From NCBI GenBank assembly GCA_017415945.1, contig JAFQDR010000029.1:1-21040 (forward strand): 21,040 nucleotides of DNA, written 5' to 3'. A program made the translations under genes and the position numbers. The stretch's first letter is position 1; every line of letters starts with the position of its first letter. This DNA is from Oscillospiraceae bacterium (GTDB taxonomy: Bacteria > Bacillota_A > Clostridia > Oscillospirales > Oscillospiraceae). Below the pieces are notes generated by a model, which was not told the DNA's origin, searched no databases, and was given only the letters and a program-made list of their open reading frames with translations. Of the stretch, positions 15,881-21,040 are shown piece after piece.

Positions 15881-16195
15881 ATCATATCCTCCTCAAAAAC
15901 GGTTCCTTTGTATCCTGTGATACCATTGTATACCGTAGGAGCAAGCTTCACCACCGCCGTATCCGCGGTTTAGCATGGTCTATTTCCGTCGAAGCGGCGT
16001 ATTTGGCCAATAAAAAGCAAAAACGTATCGGCAAAGCACATTTCCCACTTCCCAACACGTTGTCTATATCATATCGCATCTCCGCGCAAAAGTCAATTGT
16101 ATTTCAGCGAAGGGAGTCAATTTCTCCCGATTATACAATTTTCACAAGCATCTATTGTCTGGAAACACATTTTTGCAGCGACTTGTCACAAATCA
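15881..16195. other. Intergenic region between divergent zinc-ribbon and hpf genes
   Basis: No credible gene is seen here. A weak minus-strand promoter candidate for the zinc-ribbon pair is TTGCTC (15944-15939), 16 bases, then TATCAC (15922-15917). The open frame running through 16003-16281 on the plus strand has no ribosome binding site and crosses the hpf promoter, so it was not called. Confidence 0.5.
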
Positions 16196-16197
16196 CT

Positions 16198-16224
16198 TTC
16201 AAATTCCCTGAAATGTGGTATAAT
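16198..16224 (+). promoter_or_regulatory. Extended -10 promoter of hpf
   Basis: TGGTATAAT (16216-16224) is a perfect extended -10. The -35 is weak (CTTTCA at 16196-16201 with 17-base spacing, or TTTCAA at 16198-16203 with 15). Transcription should begin at about 16231. Confidence 0.75.
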
Positions 16225-16231
16225 ATAGTCA

Positions 16232-16275
16232 AGATAAGCGGGCCCGAGCCACTCACCTACCCCGTGAGGCTTATC
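16232..16275 (+). ncRNA. Structured 5' leader of hpf (possible raiA-hairpin-type element)
   Basis: Starting within two bases of the predicted transcript start, GATAAGC (16233-16239) pairs with GCTTATC (16269-16275). Nested inside, CTCAC (16252-16256) pairs with GTGAG (16264-16268) around CTACCCC, stacked directly on the outer stem, with an unpaired GGGCCCGAGCCA on the 5' side. The ribosome binding site (AAGGAG, 16286-16291) lies 11 bases after. A conserved raiA-hairpin motif upstream of raiA/hpf genes has been described; whether this matches its consensus was not checked. Confidence 0.5.
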
Positions 16276-16299
16276 AAATAGCACAAAGGAGCTGATTTT

Positions 16300-16833
16300 A
16301 TGATGAAGTTTACATTCACCGAAAAGAGAATGGACGCTACCCCTGCCATGAAGGAATACGCGGAAAAGAAGATCTCCAAGATCCAGAAGTATTTCAAGTC
16401 CGACAGTGAAGCGTTTGTCACCTTCAGCACCGAGCGCGGCAGATACATCGCAGAAGTTACCGTGAAGAACAACGGCATGTACTACCGCGTAAAAGAAGTG
16501 ACCAGTGATATGTGTGCTTCCATCGACTCTGCGGTGGCTGCCATCGAGCGTCAGATCCGCAAGAACAAGACCAAGCTGGAGAAGAGAATCCGCACCGATG
16601 CCTTTGAGCGTGAGATCCACATCATCCCCGAGGAACCCGAAGAAGAATTCAAGATCGTCCGCAACAAGCGCTTCAGCATCGATCCCATGTCCGTAGAAGA
16701 AGCCATCCTGCAGATGAACCTGCTGGGCCACAGCTTCTACGCATTCAGAAACTCCAACGAAAACGATACCTTCTCCGTTGTCTACACCCGCAATGACGGC
16801 GGCTACGGCTTGATCATGGACAGCAAGGACTGA
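16300..16833 (+). CDS. hpf: Ribosome hibernation-promoting factor, long form
   Basis: A 177-residue long-form HPF (also called YvyD or RaiA family). Residues 1-95 form the ribosome-binding domain (KFTFTEKRMDATPAMKEYAEKKISKIQKYF...), which occupies the 30S decoding region. Residues about 120-177 form the C-terminal dimerisation domain (RNKRFSIDPMSVEEAILQMNLLGHSFYAFRN...), which joins two ribosomes into inactive 100S particles in stationary phase or stress. Its length matches Firmicutes long HPF. ATG at 16300 is chosen because AAGGAG is eight bases upstream; the adjacent ATG at 16303 is an alternative. It is a single-gene unit with its own promoter, structured leader and terminator. Confidence 0.97.
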   Translation: MMKFTFTEKRMDATPAMKEYAEKKISKIQKYFKSDSEAFVTFSTERGRYIAEVTVKNNGMYYRVKEVTSDMCASIDSAVAAIERQIRKNKTKLEKRIRTDAFEREIHIIPEEPEEEFKIVRNKRFSIDPMSVEEAILQMNLLGHSFYAFRNSNENDTFSVVYTRNDGGYGLIMDSKD

Positions 16834-16853
16834 TTCGACATTCGATATATCCC

Positions 16854-16883
16854 ACGCCCCACCATCACGGTGGGGCGTTTTTG
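16854..16883 (+). terminator. Intrinsic terminator of hpf
   Basis: ACGCCCCACC (16854-16863) pairs perfectly with GGTGGGGCGT (16869-16878) around ATCAC, followed by TTTTTGTT. Confidence 0.92.
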
Positions 16884-16946
16884 TTCATAGCCGAAAACCC
16901 CGCGCTATGCGTGGGGTTCCAAAAAGCTTATAGCTATACAAAAAAA

Positions 16947-17004
16947 GCCTCCTTGGGTTAAAATGGAAGTGGGTTTGCCAGCCACACCAAAAAACAAAGG
17001 AGGC
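16947..17004 (+). promoter_or_regulatory. Leader stem that hides the tnpA ribosome binding site
   Basis: GCCTCCTT (16947-16954) is perfectly complementary to AAGGAGGC (16997-17004), which contains the tnpA Shine-Dalgarno sequence. An inner stem GTGG/CCAC (16969-16972 with 16982-16985) would close the loop. Sequestration of the tnpA site by a leader hairpin is known for Salmonella IS200 and keeps transposase levels low. Confidence 0.65.
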
Positions 17005-17009
17005 ACCTT

Positions 17010-17489
17010 ATGGGAAATAAGGATACGAATAGTTTATCACATACTACATGGGAATGTAAGTACCATATTGTATTTACACCGAAGTACAGAAGACAAGCAA
17101 TATATAAGGATATCAAGCGGGATGTAGGAAAAATCTTGAGACAGTTGTGTGAGTATAAGGGAATAGAAATTATAGAAGCAGAACTGTGCCCAGATCATGT
17201 TCATATGCTTGTGAAGATACCACCGAAGTATAGTGTATCGCAGATAGTGGGATATCTGAAAGGGAAAAGCAGTATCATGATATTCGACAGGCATGCGAAT
17301 CTGAAGTACAAGTACGGGAATAGAAAATTCTGGTGTACGGGGTACTATGTAAGTACAGTAGGACGCAACGAAAAGGCAATGAAAGAGTACATTCAGAATC
17401 AGTTGCGTGAAGATTATCTCGCAGACCAAATGAGTTTGAAAGAGTACATCGACCCCTTCACAGGGGAGCCAGTAAAAAAGGGCAAATAA
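17010..17489 (+). CDS. tnpA: IS200/IS605-family Y1 (HUH) transposase TnpA
   Basis: A 159-residue single-strand transposase. The HUH metal motif is PDHVHMLV (H63 and H65), and the nucleophilic tyrosine is Y127 in KEYIQNQ. Other family blocks include KYHIVFTPKYRR near residues 17-28, VGYLKGKSS near 80-88 and FWCTGYYVSTVG near 107-118. The length is normal and no frameshift is visible, so the protein is probably active. It cuts and joins single-stranded DNA at the hairpin ends. There is no accompanying tnpB. Translation is likely restrained by the leader stem that masks AAGGAGG. Confidence 0.96.
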   Translation: MGNKDTNSLSHTTWECKYHIVFTPKYRRQAIYKDIKRDVGKILRQLCEYKGIEIIEAELCPDHVHMLVKIPPKYSVSQIVGYLKGKSSIMIFDRHANLKYKYGNRKFWCTGYYVSTVGRNEKAMKEYIQNQLREDYLADQMSLKEYIDPFTGEPVKKGK

Positions 17490-17494
17490 AAAGT

Positions 17495-17618
17495 GCCCCT
17501 CTTAGAGGGGCAGCCAGGTAAATGAATTGCGGCTGGCAAACTTTTCATAAGCCTTTAGGCTTAGGCCAGTAATATAGCCTTATAGGCTTAGAGCAAACCT
17601 CGGGTTTTACCCGAGGTT
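17495..17618 (+). repeat. Hairpin-rich right end of the IS200 element
   Basis: A series of hairpins follows the tnpA stop: GCCCCTC/GAGGGGC (17495-17511), CAGCC/GGCTG (17511-17535), AAGCCT/AGGCTT (17549-17562), AGCCT/AGGCT (17576-17588), and the terminal AACCTCGGGT/ACCCGAGGTT (17596-17618). The last is the likely transposase recognition hairpin. The others may form a structured 3' RNA or a terminator for tnpA. Confidence 0.6.
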
Positions 17619-17650
17619 ATGATTTGTCACAATGTTCGTCTGCACACATA

Positions 17651-17686
17651 TAAACTTCGCCCCCTCGGTATATCCGAGGGGGCGAA
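17651..17686 (-). terminator. Intrinsic terminator of the Cys-repeat SLH gene
   Basis: A perfect 13-bp stem TTCGCCCCCTCGG (17656-17668) pairs with CCGAGGGGGCGAA (17674-17686) around a five-base loop. On the minus strand it is followed by GTTTATA, a weak U tract. It starts 15 bases after the stop codon. Confidence 0.7.
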
Positions 17687-17700
17687 ACGCATTTTAATAT

Positions 17701-19764
17701 TTATTTGTCGCCATTGACCTTAAACAGGAAGGTCACAATCTGCCCGCGTGTGCAGACATTGTTGGGGCCGAATTTGCCGCCACCGATACCACCGGTAACG
17801 CCATTTTCTGCCGCCCACATAACAGGTTCATAGAACCAATCGCTTTCCTTCACATCGGTAAAACTGTTGTCGTAGGAATAGACGAAGGGTCTATTTTCCG
17901 CCGCATACAGGAAGGTCACGATCTGTGCTCTTGTGCAGTCCTGCTCGGGAGAGAAGGTAGTTGCGGAGGTACCCTTGGTAATTCCGTTTTCAACCGCCCA
18001 CAGAACTGCTTTGTAGTACCAGTCGCTTTCACTTACATCGGTGAAGGGATTTCCGGTAACAGGGGGCTCAGGTCTGCCGTTGGCCGCCCACAGGAAGGTC
18101 ACGACCTGTCCGCGCGTACAGGGATTTTCGGGAGAGAATGTGGTGGGGCTTGTACCGCCGGTCACATTCGCTGCCACTGCCCACATAACGGAGTTGTAGT
18201 ACCAGTCGCTCTCCTTCACATCCTCAAAGGGATTCTTGGGCTGTTCCGGCGTAGGCTCGGGCGTAGGCGTCGGTGTGGGTGTCGGTTCCACGGTAGGCTT
18301 AGGCGTTACCACAGGTGTAGGCTCCACATAATCGGGATCCTTTTCTCCACATACCATACAGATACCGTCAACAAACCCATGCCCCTTGCTTTTTTCATAA
18401 GCATCCACATAGCTCTCGCCGCATTTACAAGTGAAGGTCGTATAACCGTCTTTTGTACAGGTGGGTGCCGTTACCTCTTCTGTATACTGATGTTCATGAG
18501 GCAGCTTGGCAATCGCTTCCGTCTTTGTCTCTTCACATACCGTGCAGACGAAGCGCTTTTCACCCTCTGTTTCCTCGGTAGGCTCCTTAGTCACCTTGCC
18601 TTCATCCCACCGATGGCCGCTCTCCTTGGTTTCCTTGTCTGTGTAGCTCTCGCCGCACTTACAAGTGAAGGTCGTATAACCGCCCTTTGTACAGGTGGGT
18701 GCCGTTACCTCTTCCATATACTGATGTTCATGAGGCAGCTTGGCAATCGCTTCCGTCTTTGTCTCTTCACATACTGTGCAGACGAAGCGCTTTTCACCCT
18801 CCGTTTCCTCGGTAGGTTCCTTAGTCACCTTGCCTTCATCCCACCGATGGCCGCTCTCCTTAGTTTCCTTGTCTGTGTAGCTCTCGCCGCACTTACAGGT
18901 GAAGGTCGTGTAACCGCCCTTTGTACAGGTGGGTGCCGTTACCTCTTCTGTATACTGATGTTCATGAGGCAGCTTGGCAATCGCTTCCGTCTTTGTCTCT
19001 TCACATACCGTGCAGACGAAGCGCTTTTCACCCTCCGTTTCCTCGGTAGGCTCCTTAGTCACCTTGCCGGTATTCCAAATATGAGAACACACAATTTCCA
19101 CATCAAGGGTTGCAATATCTCTGACATATCCATTTACATCATAAAGACGTACTTCCAAATCCCCCTTACCGACATCATACCCATACAGTCTCAACAACAA
19201 ATTATTTCCGTTTTCTTTCTCCTTGTTAATTCTAAAATGTCCATTAGTATCACTGTATCCCCACTCAAAATGATAAGTATCAGAAGACAATCCGCTGACA
19301 TACACATTAACGTATGAATACCTGTCTTTCGCTATGTCTATATAAACACCGGAGCAGTCAAAGCTTGTGTACCCATACTCGGAATTGCTTGGTAATCCAC
19401 CACCGGAATTGCCGCCATTCACCGTAATTTGAGCATCGAAATAATCGGAGAGCAAGTATGAATACATCCCTCGATAGTCCCAATAATTGTAATCACAACG
19501 TACAATAACCGGAGTACTCGTTGACTGAACCGCCTCCACCGTACAGGAATAGCTGTTATAAGACAGTACGCGCACTGCGGAGCTGTTGGAATACCACCGA
19601 ACATTCTCCGCTGCTTTGCCCTTGGTTTCAATATAGATGGTTTTTGTTTCCCCCACCTTCATTGTATATCTTTCCGTCACACCGGCAGCGGCGGGCAGCA
19701 CCAGAAATGGCAATAGAATGCTGATAACCAAAAGGACCGAACAAATTTTCTTACAAAACCGCAT
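17701..19764 (-). CDS. Secreted SLH-domain protein with tandem Cys/His-rich repeats
   Basis: A 687-residue surface protein. Residues 1-27 form a signal peptide (MRFCKKICSVLLVISILLPF...AAA). Residues about 28-120 look like a bacterial Ig-like (BIG2-type) domain (MKVGETKTIYIETKG...), followed by another beta-rich segment to about 225. Residues about 228-474 hold three copies of a 78-residue unit with CTVCEETKTEAIAKLPHEHQY and CTKGGYTTFTCKCGESY, whose CxxC, CxC, HxH and GH motifs suggest metal binding. A Thr-Pro-Glu linker (about 477-512) leads to three SLH domains, two with CTRGQ and one with CTRAQ, that should bind wall polysaccharide. The start at 19764 is chosen because GGAGGGG lies seven bases upstream; the frame stays open to 19827 but has no ribosome binding site there. 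Function is unknown; adhesion or wall structure is likely. Confidence 0.92.
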   Translation of the reverse strand: MRFCKKICSVLLVISILLPFLVLPAAAGVTERYTMKVGETKTIYIETKGKAAENVRWYSNSSAVRVLSYNSYSCTVEAVQSTSTPVIVRCDYNYWDYRGMYSYLLSDYFDAQITVNGGNSGGGLPSNSEYGYTSFDCSGVYIDIAKDRYSYVNVYVSGLSSDTYHFEWGYSDTNGHFRINKEKENGNNLLLRLYGYDVGKGDLEVRLYDVNGYVRDIATLDVEIVCSHIWNTGKVTKEPTEETEGEKRFVCTVCEETKTEAIAKLPHEHQYTEEVTAPTCTKGGYTTFTCKCGESYTDKETKESGHRWDEGKVTKEPTEETEGEKRFVCTVCEETKTEAIAKLPHEHQYMEEVTAPTCTKGGYTTFTCKCGESYTDKETKESGHRWDEGKVTKEPTEETEGEKRFVCTVCEETKTEAIAKLPHEHQYTEEVTAPTCTKDGYTTFTCKCGESYVDAYEKSKGHGFVDGICMVCGEKDPDYVEPTPVVTPKPTVEPTPTPTPTPEPTPEQPKNPFEDVKESDWYYNSVMWAVAANVTGGTSPTTFSPENPCTRGQVVTFLWAANGRPEPPVTGNPFTDVSESDWYYKAVLWAVENGITKGTSATTFSPEQDCTRAQIVTFLYAAENRPFVYSYDNSFTDVKESDWFYEPVMWAAENGVTGGIGGGKFGPNNVCTRGQIVTFLFKVNGDK
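18411..19080 (-). repeat. Nearly identical tandem repeats, 234-bp period
   Basis: The phrase AGCTCTCGCC recurs at 18411, 18645 and 18879, exactly 234 bp (78 codons) apart, and the sequences between are nearly identical even at third codon positions. This shows recent duplication or ongoing gene conversion within the SLH protein gene, and implies that copy number may vary between strains. Confidence 0.92.
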
Positions 19765-19838
19765 ACAGACCCCTCCGAAACGAGTTTGGCGATAAAACAC
19801 ATATCCCGCAATACAAGCGCACTGCATTTATCAGTATC

Positions 19839-19867
19839 ATTATATACCTTTACTCAAAAAAAGAAAA
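19839..19867 (-). promoter_or_regulatory. Candidate promoter of the Cys-repeat SLH gene
   Basis: Minus strand TATAAT (19844-19839) is a perfect -10, with TTTTCT (19867-19862) 17 bases upstream as a weak -35. The start site would be near 19832, some 65 bases before the ATG. Confidence 0.5.
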
Positions 19868-19918
19868 GTTAAATTCTGTTATTATCCACAATTTCCACTC
19901 CCTTGTTCTACGCTCATT

Positions 19919-19947
19919 TTGACATCCCATCGCACATATGCTACAAT
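19919..19947 (+). promoter_or_regulatory. Promoter of prmA
   Basis: TTGACA (19919-19924), a 17-base spacer, then TACAAT (19942-19947): a strong sigma-A promoter. Transcription should start near 19954, about 25 bases before the ATG. A perfect DnaA-box match, TTATCCACA, lies just upstream at 19882-19890. Confidence 0.85.
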
Positions 19948-19979
19948 AAATCATTACTATAAACACAGGAGGCGTTGTT

Positions 19980-20897
19980 ATGCGCTGGATCGAAGTTATC
20001 GTAAACTGCACCACCGACCCCGAGGTTATGAGCTGGAAGCTGGCTGACCTTGGCGTAGGCGGAATGATTATGGAAGACGAAGCCGATTTCCAGGACTTCC
20101 TCGAACACAACCACGAATACTGGGACTATGTGGACGAAGAACTGGAAAACAAATACAAGGGTATCTCCCGCATTAAGTTCTATCTCTCCGACGACGAAGA
20201 CGGAAAGGCGATTCTGAACGCCGTTGCCAACTTCCTTGGGGAAATGCCCGAGACCGCCTTCGTGGAAGACAGCGACTGGGAAAACAACTGGAAGGAATAC
20301 TACAAGCCCATCGAGGTGGGCAATAAGCTGGTGGTCGTGCCCGAATGGGAGCAGGTGCCCGACAATGGCAGACTGCCTCTGAAGCTGGATCCCGGTCTGA
20401 TCTTCGGCACAGGCAGCCACGCCACCACCAAGATGTGTCTGGCAGCCTTGGAGGACGTAGCAGCCAAGGGCAAGACCGTTCTGGACTTGGGCTGCGGCAG
20501 CGGCATTCTGGGCATCGGCGCCATCATTCTTGGCTGTGACCGCTGCGCAGGCTGCGACATCGACCCCAATGCCCCCGAGGTGGCACTGTCCAACGCCGCA
20601 TTGAACGGCATCACCGCCGACCGGTTCGACATCCGCGCAGGGGACGTGCTCACCGATAAGGGGATGCGCAAGGCTCTGGGCGCAGGCTACGACATCGTCA
20701 CCGCTAACATCGTCTCCGACGTAATTATTCCTCTGTCGGGCTTCGTGAAGGAGTTCCTGAAGGAGGGCGGCACCTTCATCGCCAGCGGCATCATCGAAGG
20801 CCGTCAGGATGAGGTGCGCGCAGCCATTGAAAAGAACGGCTTCACCGTCATCAAGCACTACAACGAAGACGACTGGCACTGCTACGTGTCTATCTGA
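19980..20897 (+). CDS. prmA: Ribosomal protein L11 methyltransferase
   Basis: A 305-residue SAM-dependent methyltransferase that methylates ribosomal protein L11. The N-terminal L11-recognition domain (about residues 1-100; MRWIEVIV...) is followed by the linker motif WENNWKEYYKP and the catalytic Rossmann fold. GTGSHATT precedes motif I, VLDLGCGSGIL (about residues 165-175), with CDIDPNA as the acidic SAM-ribose contact and TANIVSDV matching the family NI motif near the substrate site. The length is normal. GGAGG precedes the ATG and a strong promoter lies close by. Its stop codon is only two bases from what appears to be the right end of an insertion element, so its native terminator may have been displaced. 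Confidence 0.96.
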   Translation: MRWIEVIVNCTTDPEVMSWKLADLGVGGMIMEDEADFQDFLEHNHEYWDYVDEELENKYKGISRIKFYLSDDEDGKAILNAVANFLGEMPETAFVEDSDWENNWKEYYKPIEVGNKLVVVPEWEQVPDNGRLPLKLDPGLIFGTGSHATTKMCLAALEDVAAKGKTVLDLGCGSGILGIGAIILGCDRCAGCDIDPNAPEVALSNAALNGITADRFDIRAGDVLTDKGMRKALGAGYDIVTANIVSDVIIPLSGFVKEFLKEGGTFIASGIIEGRQDEVRAAIEKNGFTVIKHYNEDDWHCYVSI

Positions 20898-20899
20898 TG

Positions 20900-21040
20900 A
20901 AATCATAAACCCCACGTAAAACGTGGGGTTTGAATAACGGCCCTATAAGGGCCATATACCAGCCGCACCTGAAGGTGCATTATAAGTAACGCCAACCGCA
21001 CGGTAGCGTTACTTTTTTATTACCTATATTTTATCTTGCT
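20900..21040 (-). mobile_element. Right end of a second IS200/IS605-like element, inverted and cut by the window edge
   Basis: Read on the minus strand, this segment shares the order and several blocks of the IS200 right end at 17495-17625: a stop codon (TAA, 21022-21020) and A-run followed by AGTAACGC/GCGTTACT, then GCACC/GGTGC, GGCTGGTATA, GGCCCTTATAGGGCC, CAAACC, a terminal hairpin with TTT loop (20931-20907), and ATGATTT (20906-20900). The stem bases differ from the first element but pairing is kept. The transposase gene, if present, lies mostly beyond 21040. Confidence 0.6.
20985..21018 (+). terminator. Terminator-like hairpin downstream of prmA
   Basis: AGTAACGC (20985-20992) pairs with GCGTTACT (21006-21013), and T13-18 provides a six-T run on the plus strand. 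It can end prmA transcription even though it seems to belong to the insertion element. Confidence 0.65.

Larger units (their letters stand above)
16894..17625 (+). mobile_element. IS200-type insertion sequence (tnpA only)
   Basis: A unit of about 730 bp with a single Y1 transposase gene, subterminal hairpins and no long terminal inverted repeats. The left hairpin is AACCCCGCGC/GCGTGGGGTT (16896-16918, one G-T wobble, TAT loop). The right hairpin is AACCTCGGGT/ACCCGAGGTT (17596-17618, TTT loop), followed by ATGATTT. It lies between the hpf terminator and the terminator of the SLH gene, so it disrupts no gene. The coding region is visibly more AT-rich than the neighbours, as expected for a recent arrival. 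Exact ends are estimated from the hairpins and from the match to the element end at 20900. Confidence 0.85.

Noticed and set aside
14384..15973. Plus-strand open frame across both zinc-ribbon genes
   Set aside because: The minus strand has two genes with good ribosome binding sites, CxxC motifs and membrane segments; the plus frame has none.
16003..16281. Small plus-strand open frame before hpf
   Set aside because: It has no ribosome binding site and overlaps the hpf promoter and structured leader.
18411..19080. Possible CRISPR-like array from the regularly spaced repeats
   Set aside because: The 234-bp units are in frame, nearly identical throughout without unique spacers, and encode protein repeats.

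Overview
The window looks like a chromosomal segment of a gut-type Clostridia bacterium, probably Oscillospiraceae/Ruminococcaceae. The reasons are moderate-to-high GC coding DNA with strong AGGAGG-type ribosome binding sites, sigma-A promoters, a TPP riboswitch with a transcription terminator, long-form HPF, an alpha2-type glycyl-tRNA synthetase, BspA-like LRR and SLH-domain surface proteins, an IS200-type insertion sequence and several short palindromic dispersed elements. No taxon-specific marker was tested, so this placement is inference.

Layout. (1) 1-855: 5' part of a CaiB/BaiF-family CoA-transferase gene (minus strand) with a clear promoter. (2) 1184-4752: promoter, TPP riboswitch, terminator, then a four-gene overlapping operon: ABC permease, THI5/NMT1-type lipoprotein, ATPase (ThiXYZ-like pyrimidine/thiamine-precursor uptake) and a TatD-family metallohydrolase, closed by a bidirectional terminator. 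(3) 4766-8337: nadE and glyQS on the minus strand. NadE keeps the synthetase active site, but its glutaminase domain has lost the catalytic Cys and Lys. (4) 8518-12506: a 1226-residue secreted LRR protein with a Thr-Pro linker and three SLH domains, flanked by palindromic elements. (5) 12600-14584: palindromic repeats, an orphan terminator and a membrane-anchored TPR/LRR protein. (6) 14594-15880: two paralogous zinc-ribbon, multi-pass membrane proteins. (7) 16198-16883: hpf with an extended -10 promoter and a structured leader. (8) about 16894-17625: an IS200-type element with a Y1 transposase. (9) 17656-19867: a second SLH protein carrying near-identical Cys/His-rich tandem repeats. (10) 19919-20897: prmA, directly followed by what looks like the inverted right end of a second IS200-like element running off the window.

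How the parts work together. The riboswitch should switch off uptake of a thiamine precursor when TPP is plentiful, and the TatD protein is a candidate enzyme acting on the imported compound. Two SLH proteins and the membrane LRR protein suggest investment in the cell surface. GlyQS, HPF and PrmA belong to translation. The most notable points are the apparently glutaminase-dead NadE, the hpf leader structure, the TatD gene under riboswitch control, and the pair of IS200 right ends whose stems differ in sequence but keep their pairing.
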